Positions 9,616 to 18,434 of a DNA stretch of 64,000 nucleotides are shown piece by piece. The notes under the pieces were generated by a model. The model made no database searches. It had not been told where the DNA came from and saw only the letters and a program-made list of their open reading frames with translations. A program made the position numbers and the translations under genes. The stretch spans positions 28,128-92,127 of the forward strand of contig NZ_QDAH01000015.1 in NCBI RefSeq assembly GCF_003075415.1, read 5' to 3'. The DNA comes from Microvirga sp. KLBC 81. GTDB taxonomy: Bacteria > Pseudomonadota > Alphaproteobacteria > Rhizobiales > Beijerinckiaceae. Position 1 is the stretch's first letter; every line of letters begins with the position of its first letter.

Positions 9616-9732
9616 TTAGAGCATCGGACCCAAAAGTGGACCCCACTCTTGAGCCCCCCACCGATGCTCATTTTCTCAAGGAGCGCATCGTTGGTTGTGC
9701 AAAACCGGATCCACTTTGCCGCACGATGCGCT
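9616..9732. repeat. Interspersed hairpin repeat, copy 1 (diverged)
   Basis: The copy begins with TAGAGCATCGG and ends with GCACGATGCGCTA. It contains the paired CAAAAGTGGA / CCACTCTTGAG arms and the internal AACCGGATCCACTTT segment shared with the copies at 39.7, 46.9, 58.2, 59.8 and 63.4 kb. Confidence 0.8.
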
Positions 9733-9841
9733 ACGCCACAGACGCCGGGCGTGATCTCTCGCCTGATGCTGCGTTCGATTGCGCAGAGACAACAAACCTA
9801 CCGACGTAAGACAATAGACCTATGCATTGATAACGACGGGC

Positions 9842-10258
9842 TTACGGATAGGTGCAGACGTAGCGCATCCCGTTATGGGCCAGGAACGTGCCCGTCACCG
9901 GGTCGTAAGAGCGATATTTGCGGGCGCAATAAGCCGCCACTGTGGGATCGATCGTGCCCGGAGGCGGAGGAGGGGCGGCTTGAGCTTGGCTGGCAATGGC
10001 GCTCCCGATCAAAGCTCCTGCTGCCAAGCCCACGGCGCCCGCGGCAAGAGCCGAGCCGCCGTCATCATGATAGTGATGGCGGCGATAATAGTAGCGGCGG
10101 CGGTGATAGTACTGCGTGTAGCTCTCGTTCGGGTAAGCCCGCTCGATTTTCGGCAGGGTTTGGTTCAGGAGAGGTTCGGCGTCAGCAGGAAGGGACGAGC
10201 CGAGTAGGGTGGCCGAGAGGATTACCAATGGACCGAGGACCAGAGCGAGTTTGGGCAT
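9842..10258 (-). CDS. BA14K family protein
   Basis: The 138-residue secreted protein has a signal peptide (cleavage near ADAEP), a Tyr/Arg/His-rich stretch (YYHRRRYYYRRHHYHDD), a glycine/alanine hydrophobic segment (AGAVGLAAGALIGSAIA) and the C-terminal BA14K signature (CARKYRSYDPVTGTFLAHNG). BA14K proteins were described in Brucella as immunoreactive envelope proteins with possible lectin activity. An AGGAG site lies 7 bases before the ATG. Confidence 0.85.
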   Translation of the reverse strand: MPKLALVLGPLVILSATLLGSSLPADAEPLLNQTLPKIERAYPNESYTQYYHRRRYYYRRHHYHDDGGSALAAGAVGLAAGALIGSAIASQAQAAPPPPPGTIDPTVAAYCARKYRSYDPVTGTFLAHNGMRYVCTYP

Positions 10259-10640
10259 CGAGGACTCCTGACTTGCAAGGATATAGTAGTATAGGCGCTA
10301 CATCAGCGTGCGAAACTACAACGCAATCTGCCAAGCTTGCAAACACCATAGGCCAGTTTACCGGGCCTGTGTCCTTCTCCTGGCCTGCGCCCGCTAACTG
10401 GCCGCCGTGTGATGTCACGCCCCCTATGCAATCTGCACGCCCTAGAAGAAGAAACTTTAAAACATAACATATCAAGAAAATGTGAAACTCACTCCTCCGT
10501 CTGCCTGTGAGGCAGAGGTCTCAGCCAACCAAATGCCTAAATGGGCGATAGCAAAAATCCTTGAAAAGCCCTGGATTTTTGCCATGAAATCCTTCAAAAA
10601 GGTGTATGTTCTAACATAATCCTGTCGAGAGGGGGCTTTC
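10259..10640. other. Divergent intergenic region
   Basis: 382 bases separate the BA14K gene (leftward) from the SUOX-like gene (rightward). It is AT-richer than its surroundings from about 10455 to 10620 and must hold both promoters. No RNA gene or repeat was recognised. Confidence 0.5.
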
Positions 10641-11147
10641 GTGCGTTGCGTCACATTGGTGGTAATGCTGTTTGCGGTGCTGGGGCGCATGAGTGCCGCT
10701 TCCGCAGCAGAGCCTTTGCCGCGCCCCCAGGGGGCCGTCATCCTGACGATCACGGGCAATATCACCCAGATGAACGCCCCGGGGCAGGCTCGGTTTGACA
10801 AGGCCATGCTGGAAACTTTGGGAAAGGCCTCGTACACGACATCATCCGAAGTGTCGGCAACCCCCATGACATTCGAGGGGGTTCCTCTGCGTGCTGTGCT
10901 GGAGCGTGTGGGGGCTCTCGGCAAGACGATCAAGGCGACGGCCCTGAACGCTTATCAGAATTCCATCCCCATGGAGGATCTTCAGTTCGAGCCCATTCTC
11001 GCCATGAAGGTCGACGGCAAGGTGATTACCGCCCGCGATAAGGGGCCGCTTTGGATTGCCTATCCGCGTGATGCCCATTCCGTCCTCCATGACGCGAGGT
11101 ATGACTCGCGCTGGGTCTGGCAGCTGAGCAAGCTTCATATCGAGTAG
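10641..11147 (+). CDS. Small secreted SUOX-like (molybdopterin oxidoreductase fold) protein
   Basis: The 168-residue protein starts at GTG with a strong GAGAGGGGG site. It has a signal peptide, then LTITGNITQMN and MTFEGVPLRAVLERVGA, both characteristic of the sulfite-oxidase/YedY-type fold. At this length it is much smaller than true molybdoenzymes and shows no clear cofactor-ligating Cys. Such truncated domains are often found next to sensor kinases, as here: the histidine kinase begins 3 bases downstream. A ligand-sensing periplasmic partner for that kinase is my inference. Confidence 0.65.
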   Translation: MRCVTLVVMLFAVLGRMSAASAAEPLPRPQGAVILTITGNITQMNAPGQARFDKAMLETLGKASYTTSSEVSATPMTFEGVPLRAVLERVGALGKTIKATALNAYQNSIPMEDLQFEPILAMKVDGKVITARDKGPLWIAYPRDAHSVLHDARYDSRWVWQLSKLHIE

Positions 11148-11149
11148 CC

Positions 11150-13294
11150 ATGAAATTCGCTCTGCCCAGCAAGAAAGCAGCCATCGTCACGCTCTTTGCA
11201 ATCGCGAGCCTCGTCGCCTATCTCGGCGTCACGGTTATGCGGCTGGTCGACGTTGAGCGCGATCTGCGGACGGACACCATGCAGACGAATCTCTGGGTTA
11301 CCACTCAAACCCAGTTCGAGGCAGCTGCTTTTGCCGAAAGCTTGGCGCGTCAAGCAGCCCAGGAGAACTTTGCCACACCTGAGGAAGAGCCGGCTTTTCG
11401 TGCCACCATCCTGATCAGCCGCCTCGCGGTTCTTCTTGAAGGGCCTCAGAGTGAGGTGTTCCGTACCCTGGGGCTCATGGGTGACCTGAAACAATCTTAT
11501 CTTCAGCTCACGCTGGCCGAGCCGTTGCTCCAGCAAGGTATAGATGCCGAGGGTGCGTTGCTGCTGCAGGCTCAGGCGCGTGATCTCGCCTTCAAGCTGA
11601 GGGATGCCGCCAACCGAGTCCTTCTGTACGGGCGTGAGCAAGCCTCCCTGAAACACTCCAACTACATGCGTGTCGTCTTCGAGAGCTTCGCGTTCTTCGT
11701 CGGCATCGTGCTCAGCGCGACTTTCCTGCTCCTACGCTTCTTCCGAGGCGTTCAGGAGGCAAGCCAGGCCAAGCAACTTCTGCGCCAGGAGCAGGAGTTG
11801 TCGGATCTCGTGATCAACAACGTCAGCAACCAGGGCATCGTCATGTTCGACGAGAAGCTGGAGTGCCTGCTCTGGAATCCCGGAATGGAGGGTCTGCTCA
11901 ACGTCAAGCCGGATCAGGCGATCAGCCGGCTCATGCAAGACATCGACCCGCTTTTCTCAAAAGCGGATGTGATCCGTTCTCTCAATCTGGTAATTGAGGG
12001 AACCAGTTCCGTCTTCGAAGACAAGACACCGGAAGACGCCGACCAGGAACGTTGCCTCGAGATCAATTGTTTTCCGGTCTCCATGGCTCAGCGCAAGCTG
12101 GGCATCGCCTTCGTGCGCGACGTGACCGAGCAATGGCTCGCCCGCAAGCAGGCCGAGCGCCACAACTTCGACCTGGAGATCAAGGTCCTCCAGCGCACCG
12201 CCGCTCTGCGGCAGGCCGAGCGCCGTCTAATTGCGGCTATCGAATCCGCCGCAGAAGGGTTTGCGGCCTTCGACTGGACCGGCAAACTGCTCTTTGCCAA
12301 CGAGCAGATCTGGGCGGCTGCGCCCGTAGCCCTTTGGGGCCGGGAGGAGATGAGCCTTCCCGTCTTCCTCCGCTGCTTTGCCATGTGCGAAGGTGCGGAT
12401 GAGCGACTTCTGGTGGCTCATCCTCCCTTCGAGGAAATCGAGATCGACGTTCTGATCAAGAAGGACGTTTGGGCCCGCCTGTCCGTCACGAAGGCGGATG
12501 GCGCCACGATCTTCGTGCGTCTTACCGACATCTCCGGCTACAAGCAGGTGGCAAAGGCCCTTCAGTCTGCTCTCGATCGTGAGCGTGAGACGACGGATGC
12601 CTACCGCAACTTCGTCTCCATGGTCTCCCACCAGTTCCGGACACCGCTGGCTATCCTCGATTCCAGCGCGCAGCGCATTCTGAGGCGCGGCTCCAATTTG
12701 ACGCATGAAGAGCTTTCCGCACGTATTCAGAAGATCAGAAACGCCGGCAATCGCCTGACGCGCCTCGTAGAGAGCGTTCTGAATGCCGCGAAACTTGATG
12801 CTGGCCGGATCGAGCTGAATCCTGAAGCCTGTGACCTCGTCCACCTTGTCATGGATATCTGCGAGCGTCAGAGCGAACTCAATTCGCATGCGAACATTCG
12901 CTTCCAGGTGCCTGATGTTCCTGTGCAGGTCTATTGCGACAGCATGCTGATCGAGCAGGTTGTCATCAATATTGTTTCAAATGCGGTGAAGTATTCAGGC
13001 GAGAGTCCAGTGGTTGAGATCAAGGTCTGGACAGAAGGTGCGCGTGCTTTCTGCTCCGTCCGGGACTGGGGTATCGGTATTCCGGCCGACGAGTTGCCTA
13101 AGATCTTCGATCGGTTCTATCGTGCCAGGACGGCATCCGGAATCGCAGGGACTGGTATCGGTTTGAATTTCGCGCAGAGAATCATGCACTTGCATGGGGG
13201 GGAGATCCAAGTGGAAAGCTACGAGGCCGGAGGATCTTTGTTCACGTTCGACTTGCCGCTATCGAATGCCGAAGAGGCGCAACAGGCTGCATAA
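11150..13294 (+). CDS. Membrane sensor histidine kinase with PAS domains
   Basis: The 714-residue protein has an N-terminal membrane helix (residues about 9-29), a periplasmic helical region, a second helix (about 175-200), two PAS-like regions (about 220-330 and 355-460), a HisKA domain with phospho-accepting His at residue 494 (MVSHQFRTPLAIL), and a HATPase domain (DWGIGIP from residue 639, GTGIGLNFA). It follows the SUOX-like gene by 2 bases and abuts the response-regulator gene at 13295, so the three form one signalling operon. The signal is unknown. Confidence 0.9.
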   Translation: MKFALPSKKAAIVTLFAIASLVAYLGVTVMRLVDVERDLRTDTMQTNLWVTTQTQFEAAAFAESLARQAAQENFATPEEEPAFRATILISRLAVLLEGPQSEVFRTLGLMGDLKQSYLQLTLAEPLLQQGIDAEGALLLQAQARDLAFKLRDAANRVLLYGREQASLKHSNYMRVVFESFAFFVGIVLSATFLLLRFFRGVQEASQAKQLLRQEQELSDLVINNVSNQGIVMFDEKLECLLWNPGMEGLLNVKPDQAISRLMQDIDPLFSKADVIRSLNLVIEGTSSVFEDKTPEDADQERCLEINCFPVSMAQRKLGIAFVRDVTEQWLARKQAERHNFDLEIKVLQRTAALRQAERRLIAAIESAAEGFAAFDWTGKLLFANEQIWAAAPVALWGREEMSLPVFLRCFAMCEGADERLLVAHPPFEEIEIDVLIKKDVWARLSVTKADGATIFVRLTDISGYKQVAKALQSALDRERETTDAYRNFVSMVSHQFRTPLAILDSSAQRILRRGSNLTHEELSARIQKIRNAGNRLTRLVESVLNAAKLDAGRIELNPEACDLVHLVMDICERQSELNSHANIRFQVPDVPVQVYCDSMLIEQVVINIVSNAVKYSGESPVVEIKVWTEGARAFCSVRDWGIGIPADELPKIFDRFYRARTASGIAGTGIGLNFAQRIMHLHGGEIQVESYEAGGSLFTFDLPLSNAEEAQQAA

Positions 13295-14350
13295 GTGACC
13301 AAGCCAATGAATGCTCAAAAAACAATTCTTTGCGTCGAAGACGAAGACGACTTGAGGACCGACATTGCCGAGGAACTGGAGTCCGCCAACTACCGCGTGC
13401 TTCAGGCCGCTAATGGCAGCGAAGCCCTTAGTCTCCTTGAGAGCGAGCGGCCTGACCTCGTGCTCTGCGACGTCACCATGCCGGGTCTTGGGGGCTATGA
13501 CGTGCTCAAGGCCATTCGCGAGCAAGCGGACAAGGCCGATGTCCCCTTCATCTTCCTGACGGCCCTGGCGGAGAGAAACGACGTTCTCGTTGGTAAGCAG
13601 GCCGGCGCGGACGACTACCTCGTCAAGCCCATCGACTACGAGATCTTGCTCGCCACGATTGAGGCGCGTCTCAATCAGGTGGCGCGCGTGCAGTCGAGTG
13701 CCGTCAGCCGCGCGGAAGAGGCTTGGCAGGAAATTCTCAAATCCTCGCGCGGACGCACTGTCGACGCCCTGTACAAAGCGACTTTCGCGTTCGACCGCTT
13801 TCTGGTCGGCGTTGTGATCGTCGATGAGAAAGGGGGCGTGAGGCTGATGAACAAGGAAGCCGAGCGAATCATTGGTGAGAATGATGGTCTTACCGTCTCG
13901 GGCGGTGTGCTCAAGGGTGCTATGGCGAAGCAGAACTCCAAGCTGCATCAGGCCATCGAGAAGGCGTTCGAAGAGGAAGCTCTCGACGAGATCGTGTCCT
14001 TCCCGCGCAACTCCGGTGGGCGTCCGTATCTCGTGCTTGTTCCTGGCCAAAGGTTCTCGGTGGAAGAGAGGCCCGATGCCGTGGTGCTGCTTGTCATTGA
14101 TACCGAGCAGCGCACCAAGGTCTCAGGCGACACGCTCGTACGGCTTTACAATCTGACGCCTTCCGAAACCCGAGTTGCACTGATGCTGATCGATGGCAAG
14201 CGACTTGACCAGATTGCCGAAGAACTCGAGATCGCGCAGACGACGGTTGTCTTCCACCTGAAGAACCTTTTCAGGAAAACCGAGACGAACCGGCAGGCTG
14301 ATCTGGTGCGCGTGCTGCTGTCAGTCCCGTTGCGGACAACAGGAGATTAG
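13295..14350 (+). CDS. Response regulator with LuxR-type C-terminal helix-turn-helix
   Basis: The 351-residue protein has an N-terminal receiver domain: acidic pocket EDED near residues 15-18, phospho-acceptor Asp59 in LVLCDVTMPG, and Lys111 in YLVKPID. A central region (about 140-270) resembles a PAS fold. The C-terminal HTH (about 284-345: LTPSETRVALMLIDGKRLDQ, then IAEELEIAQTTVVFHLKNLF) is of the LuxR/GerE class. The GTG start directly follows the stop of the histidine kinase; an ATG at 13307 is an alternative. It is the cognate partner of the kinase by position. Confidence 0.88.
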   Translation: MTKPMNAQKTILCVEDEDDLRTDIAEELESANYRVLQAANGSEALSLLESERPDLVLCDVTMPGLGGYDVLKAIREQADKADVPFIFLTALAERNDVLVGKQAGADDYLVKPIDYEILLATIEARLNQVARVQSSAVSRAEEAWQEILKSSRGRTVDALYKATFAFDRFLVGVVIVDEKGGVRLMNKEAERIIGENDGLTVSGGVLKGAMAKQNSKLHQAIEKAFEEEALDEIVSFPRNSGGRPYLVLVPGQRFSVEERPDAVVLLVIDTEQRTKVSGDTLVRLYNLTPSETRVALMLIDGKRLDQIAEELEIAQTTVVFHLKNLFRKTETNRQADLVRVLLSVPLRTTGD

Positions 14351-14524
14351 CGTCGGTCTATGAGCGAAAAGGCATGTTAAGGGTTTGCTTACCATCCGCG
14401 CTGAAACAAAGTTCGGTCGAAGCTTTGCCATAATCTGTTCAGCTTCCAGTGAGGTTTGAGGCGATATAGTCATCGCCAAGAAAGGGGGAACGGAAATCTC
14501 CCTCCTGCTTGTAGGTGACGATCC

Positions 14525-14908
14525 ATGAAGGTCTTCAGTTTCTTCTCCGGTACGGCCGCTGCTCTGGCGCTGGTGACCGGTCTGGCCGCTGCCCAACCGG
14601 CTGCTGCCCGTGATCGCATGTCTCCCGGCGCGGCTGCTGCCGTCGGTGCCCTGGGTGGCCTTGCGGTCGGCACCATCGTCGGTGCGACGATTGCCCAGCA
14701 GCCGGCTTATGCCGCTCCGGCGCCGGTTTATGTGGCACCGCCTCCGCCGCCACCGCCGACCCGCGTTTACGTGGAGCAGCCTGGCACGGTTGTGTACGAG
14801 CATCATCGTCCGCGCCGGGTTTATGTCGAGCGTTGCACGACCGAACGTTATCGGGAGTGGGTTCCGGGCTGGGGTTGGGAATATCGCAGCCGTCAGGTCT
14901 GCAACTAA
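14525..14908 (+). CDS. Secreted Ala/Gly/Pro-rich hypothetical protein
   Basis: The 127-residue protein has a signal peptide (cleavage near AAARD), a glycine-zipper-like hydrophobic stretch (AAAVGALGGLAVGTIVGATI), a proline run (PPPPPPP) and a Tyr/Trp/Arg-rich tail with two Cys (ERCTTERYREWVPG). It is probably envelope-associated. Function is unknown. A strong intrinsic terminator follows. Confidence 0.65.
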   Translation: MKVFSFFSGTAAALALVTGLAAAQPAAARDRMSPGAAAAVGALGGLAVGTIVGATIAQQPAYAAPAPVYVAPPPPPPPTRVYVEQPGTVVYEHHRPRRVYVERCTTERYREWVPGWGWEYRSRQVCN

Positions 14909-14930
14909 TCACCTCCGCCACGAATCATGT

Positions 14931-14957
14931 AAGGCCCGCTTCCGGCGGGCCTTTTCT
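14931..14957 (+). terminator. Rho-independent terminator
   Basis: Stem AGGCCCGC / GCGGGCCT with a 5-base loop is followed by TTTTCTTTT. It terminates the gene ending at 14908. Confidence 0.85.
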
Positions 14958-15013
14958 TTTGCGCGTTTTAGAAACTCCGATTCCATTGCCGCGTTGACGG
15001 GGAAAGCCACAGC

Positions 15014-15220
15014 GTGAGTTCTGTCATGAGCAACACACCGAAAGACCAAGCTGCCCCTGACACACCGAAACTCAACCCTGGCGACCAAGCCGAGCCCGGC
15101 ACTCCTGGTGCGGGCGAGAACATCTGTCCCGAATGCAAGGGCAGCGGCCGCATCGGTGCGGCGGCCTGTCCCATGTGCGGCGGAACGGGCAAGATTATCG
15201 AGGGGATCGGCGGCGCTTGA
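15014..15220 (+). CDS. Small DnaJ-type zinc-finger protein
   Basis: The 68-residue protein has a polar N-terminus and two CXXCXGXG elements (CPECKGSG and CPMCGGTG) that form a DnaJ-like zinc ribbon. No J-domain is present. The start is GTG 15014 (GGGGA about 10 bases upstream) or ATG 15026. It may act as a small metal-binding accessory factor; its partner is unknown. Confidence 0.65.
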   Translation: MSSVMSNTPKDQAAPDTPKLNPGDQAEPGTPGAGENICPECKGSGRIGAAACPMCGGTGKIIEGIGGA

Positions 15221-15264
15221 GCATCGGGCCCAAAAGTGGCCGCCACTTTTGGGATCAACCTCAT
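15218..15264. repeat. Partial copy of interspersed hairpin repeat, copy 2
   Basis: The stretch GAGCATCGGGCCCAAAAGTG followed by the inverted CCACTTTTGGGATC is the first hairpin of the element only. It overlaps the stop of the zinc-finger gene. Confidence 0.7.
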
Positions 15265-15270
15265 GCCTTA

Positions 15271-15489
15271 TCAAGGCTGCTTGTCGGGCTTAGCCATCCA
15301 CCGGACAAGCGGCATCATGGGAAACACCCAGATCAGGCCGAGCGCGATATAGGCAAGGGTCTGGACGAGCTTCGGAGCCTCAGTAATTCGGCCCTCAGCC
15401 ACAGCCATGGCAAACAGCGCATAGGTGATGATGAAGACCAGCATCACCACCGTCCCGATCAGCTTGCGCACACGCATGCTCATGCTCAA
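15271..15489 (-). CDS. DUF2842 membrane protein
   Basis: The 72-residue protein has two predicted membrane helices (IGTVVMLVFIITYALFAMAV and LAYIALGLIWVFPMMPL) and the conserved C-terminal LMPLxRWM-type motif (MPLVRWMAKPD). The size and pattern match DUF2842, an alphaproteobacterial family of unknown function. It is divergent from ctaA, with about 120 bases between. Confidence 0.75.
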   Translation of the reverse strand: MSMSMRVRKLIGTVVMLVFIITYALFAMAVAEGRITEAPKLVQTLAYIALGLIWVFPMMPLVRWMAKPDKQP

Positions 15490-15610
15490 ACCCTTCTAGA
15501 ACCCACCTTTTCGCGGTGCGTCACTGGCATTGATTGCCTCAAGGAGGCTCAGCCTCTATGTGACAAGCGTTATCCCGGGTTCAAGTCTTAAATTGTCGAT
15601 GAGAACGAGC

Positions 15611-16693
15611 ATGGCTGTCGCAGCCTCAACCGAGGGCGCGCCGTTGGCGCGCCTGCCTGAAGCCCAATCGCCTCAAATCCGGTCTCAGACCCTGGTCCGC
15701 ACATGGATCTATACGCTCGCAACTTTGGTCGTGCTGATGGTCGCCGTTGGCGGAGCGACCCGCCTGACAGGCTCTGGCCTGTCGATCACGGAATGGAAGC
15801 CGGTCACCGGCGCGATTCCGCCGCTCACGGAACAGGCCTGGCAAGCAGAGTTCGAGAAGTACCGGCAGATCTCGCAATATGAGCTCGTGAACAAGGGCAT
15901 GACCCTTTCCGAGTTCAAGTTCATCTATGCCTGGGAATGGGGGCACCGTCAGCTCGGCCGTCTCATCGGTTTGGTCTTCTTCCTACCGTTGGTGTGGTTC
16001 TGGGTGCGCGGCATCATCAAGGGAAGGCTAGCCCTGACGCTGCTCGGCATCGGCGCGCTCGGCGGACTGCAAGGCACCATCGGCTGGATCATGGTGGCCT
16101 CAGGGTTGGAGCCCGGCATGACGGCTGTCGCGCCCATCAAGCTCGCGCTGCACCTGACGGTCGCCAGCATCATTCTCGCGTGCCTGGTCTGGGTGGCGGC
16201 CGGACTGAAAGACCGCAGCGCTTCTCGGCCTGAGAAAAGCGCAGGCTATGCGCCCCGCATTCTCGTCGGTCTGATCCTGTTGCAGATTGCTCTGGGCGGT
16301 CTCGTCGCCGGCTCGAAAGCCGGGTTGACCTACAACACCTGGCCGCTCATGGACGGGGCATTCGTCCCATCCTCGTCGGCTCTGTTCGTGGTGAAGCCCT
16401 GGATCGAGAACTTCGTCGACAACGTGCTGCTCGTTCAGTTCAACCACCGCGTGGTGGCGTACGTGCTCGTCGCCTTTGCCCTTTGGCATGCCTGGGACAT
16501 GCGCCGCAGAGCGCAGGGCTCGGGTGCGGCGCGCCGTGCGACTGGAATGGCATTTCTCGCGTTTGCCCAGATGGGCCTCGGCATCGTGACGCTGCTGCTC
16601 GCGGTGCCGCTCTGGGCCGGATTGGCGCATCAGGTCTTTGCGATGGCTGTTCTCGCGATGGCCGTGGTTCATGCACGAGTGAGTGCCGCTTAA
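15611..16693 (+). CDS. ctaA: Heme A synthase (COX15/CtaA)
   Basis: The 360-residue inner-membrane protein oxidises the C8 methyl of heme O to make heme A for cytochrome aa3 oxidase. It has about eight hydrophobic helices, the N-terminal motif GGATRLTGSGLSITEWKP, and heme-ligand His residues in WEWGHRQLGR, LALHLTVA, QFNHRVVAY and LAHQVFAM. These are the hallmarks of type 2 (alphaproteobacterial/mitochondrial) CtaA. The frame is open further upstream, but ATG 15611 (or 15599) best suits the family N-terminus. Confidence 0.94.
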   Translation: MAVAASTEGAPLARLPEAQSPQIRSQTLVRTWIYTLATLVVLMVAVGGATRLTGSGLSITEWKPVTGAIPPLTEQAWQAEFEKYRQISQYELVNKGMTLSEFKFIYAWEWGHRQLGRLIGLVFFLPLVWFWVRGIIKGRLALTLLGIGALGGLQGTIGWIMVASGLEPGMTAVAPIKLALHLTVASIILACLVWVAAGLKDRSASRPEKSAGYAPRILVGLILLQIALGGLVAGSKAGLTYNTWPLMDGAFVPSSSALFVVKPWIENFVDNVLLVQFNHRVVAYVLVAFALWHAWDMRRRAQGSGAARRATGMAFLAFAQMGLGIVTLLLAVPLWAGLAHQVFAMAVLAMAVVHARVSAA

Positions 16694-16700
16694 AAGAGAA

Positions 16701-16721
16701 GGGCGGCCCTGACGGCCGCCC
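16701..16721. terminator. Hairpin between convergent ctaA and DUF1236 gene
   Basis: There are perfect 8-base arms GGGCGGCC / GGCCGCCC with a 5-base loop. It lacks a long T-run, so termination is probable rather than certain. Confidence 0.5.
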
Positions 16722-16744
16722 AAACTTCATCATGCCACTAGAAA

Positions 16745-17161
16745 TTAGCGGATGACCTGGACGATGCGGCGGGTGCCGGGATCGACCAGAACCGGGGTGT
16801 CGTTGACCACCGTGTAGCGGTACTGGGTCACGCCGTACTCAGCGGGAACCTCATAGTACTGCACGCCTGAAGCAGGCAGGGTAGCGCCCACACGAACCTC
16901 TTCCGTATAGCGGTAGGAGGGAACGCCCTGAGTCACGACATACTGACGGAAGCGGGGCTGTGCATCACCGGCAAGGCCGCCAACGATCGCGCCCGTCACG
17001 CCGCCAACGGCCGCACCGATCGGGCCGCCGACGATTGCGCCGCCAACGGCACCCGTCGCTGCGCCAGCGGCCGCGCCACCAGCTGCCGGGTCCTGGGCGA
17101 ATGCGCCAACCGGGGCCAGAGCCACGAGAAGAGCGCCTGCAAAAAGAATCTTCTTAGACAT
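16745..17161 (-). CDS. DUF1236 domain protein with glycine-zipper segment
   Basis: The 138-residue secreted protein has a signal peptide (cleavage near AFAQD), a long Gly/Ala zipper (GGAIVGGPIGAAVGGVTGAI) and a C-terminal DUF1236 domain (YYEVPAEYGVTQYRYTVVN, then VDPGTRRIVQVI). It is probably inserted in or attached to the envelope. A GGAG site lies 7 bases before ATG. Function is unknown. Confidence 0.8.
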   Translation of the reverse strand: MSKKILFAGALLVALAPVGAFAQDPAAGGAAAGAATGAVGGAIVGGPIGAAVGGVTGAIVGGLAGDAQPRFRQYVVTQGVPSYRYTEEVRVGATLPASGVQYYEVPAEYGVTQYRYTVVNDTPVLVDPGTRRIVQVIR

Positions 17162-17589
17162 GTGTCAGCTCCATTCACTGGTGAAGTCGGGAGCTTAACG
17201 ACCAGGCTTAGGTGTGGTTCCGACATTGATAGAGAGTTTCAAAAGGCCGACATCTCAAGGAATTAATCCTCTTTTCTTTCCTGCTTGCGGATCCAAATCA
17301 TCATTCTTCTATTGAATCCTGGGACCTCGCCTGTGCAATTCCGGCCCTTTTTTCGAACGTTGATCTCCATGTCGCGGCAGACAGGGAGGGTTGCTCAAAG
17401 CTCGGCTTTCAGGTGCTTCCGTTGCGGCATGATCTTGCGCTTGAAAACCGGCGCTCTGCTTGGGGATATACACAGAGTGATCAAAGGTGGAATTAGGAAA
17501 TCAGGTCTTGTTCTGCTACAGATGAACAATATTAAGCTCGCGTTAACCAGGGGCGGCGGGCTTTGATAGGCTTATGAGGAGTCTCAGGC
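17162..17589. other. Intergenic region upstream of parA-like gene
   Basis: 428 bases between divergent genes. An open frame at 17285-17566 has no recognisable domain or ribosome site and an atypical composition, so I do not call it. The promoter of the ParA-like gene must be here; the AT-rich stretch 17500-17575 is the likeliest place. Confidence 0.4.
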
Positions 17590-18267
17590 ATGAATGTGCT
17601 GGTCTTTGCTTCGCGGAAAGGCGGCTCGGGTAAGAGCACGCTCGCTGCACATCTCGCGAGCTATATTGCCAATCCTACCCGCAGGACGCTGCTGATCGAC
17701 AACGATCCGCAGGGGTCGCTGTCGCTATGGCACAAGATCCGCCATCAGGAACATCTCGGCCTCAAGCACAATGTGCGCAACCTTGGCGAAACTCTGAAAG
17801 AGGCCAAGCGCGAAGGTTATGAGTGGGTTCTGGTCGACACGCCGCCCAACAAGTCCCACATCGTTGCCGAGTCCATCAGGCACGCCACGCTTGTGATCGT
17901 CCCCACCCGGGCCAGCCTGTTCGACATCGCGGCCCTGCAGGATACGGTCGCTATCGCGCGTGAGCTGCGCAAGCCCTACGCTGCCGTGATCAATGCCGCT
18001 CCGGCCAAGCACGGGGATGCGGAGTCTCCCGTGGTGGCTGATGCCCGCGGCGCTCTCAATGCGCTGCAGGTCCCCGTCTGGGCGGGCCAGATCACCCATC
18101 GCCCCGAACTGACCCTTGCGCTGGCAACCGGTGAGGGGGCAAAGGAGTACGAGCCGAACTCGCAGGGCGCCGAGGAAATCGGGCGCCTATGGATAGCGCT
18201 GGAGCGTTCGCTCAACGCCATTCACAACACCTACAAGAAGACCGGCGGCTCCTCGCGCGCGGCGTAA
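17590..18267 (+). CDS. ParA-family ATPase, orphan
   Basis: The 225-residue P-loop ATPase has the deviant Walker A KGGSGKST (residues 10-17), IDNDPQGS and a Walker B-like WVLVDTPP. No parB or parS-like gene lies beside it and it is flanked by its own terminator, so it is not the chromosomal parAB locus. Such orphan ParA proteins position cellular cargo (chemoreceptors, carboxysomes, plasmids), but nothing here identifies the cargo. Confidence 0.85.
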   Translation: MNVLVFASRKGGSGKSTLAAHLASYIANPTRRTLLIDNDPQGSLSLWHKIRHQEHLGLKHNVRNLGETLKEAKREGYEWVLVDTPPNKSHIVAESIRHATLVIVPTRASLFDIAALQDTVAIARELRKPYAAVINAAPAKHGDAESPVVADARGALNALQVPVWAGQITHRPELTLALATGEGAKEYEPNSQGAEEIGRLWIALERSLNAIHNTYKKTGGSSRAA

Positions 18268-18290
18268 TTGCAGCCTGGGTTGGTCAAAAC

Positions 18291-18319
18291 AAAAAGGCGG
18301 CTTTCAGCCGCCTTTTTGT
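18291..18319 (+). terminator. Rho-independent terminator of parA-like gene
   Basis: Stem AAAAAGGCGGCT / AGCCGCCTTTTT with a TTC loop. It is symmetrical, so it may work on both strands. Confidence 0.85.
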
Positions 18320-18334
18320 TGCTGACTTCTCCCA

Positions 18335-18423
18335 CTTCGTCATAGCCGCACTTGTTGCGGCCATCCACGTCCTGGATGACTAAGGCGTGGATGTCCGGGG
18401 GACAAGCCCGGGCATGACGAAGA
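18335..18423. repeat. Second-family intergenic hairpin repeat, copy a
   Basis: The ends are inverted (CTTCGTCAT ... ATGACGAAG). Inside are the phrases GGCCATCCACG and GGACAAGCCCGGGCATGAC that recur at 22.8, 25.1 and 34.0 kb. Confidence 0.65.
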
Positions 18424-18434
18424 AGCGCGAAGGT

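Noticed and set aside
9573..9671. N-terminal extension of the 9297-9572 minus-strand gene
   Set aside because: The extension would start within a copy of the interspersed repeat; the internal ATG is more credible.
17285..17566. 93-codon frame upstream of the ParA-like gene
   Set aside because: No ribosome site, no domain, atypical codon use, and it fills what must be a promoter region.
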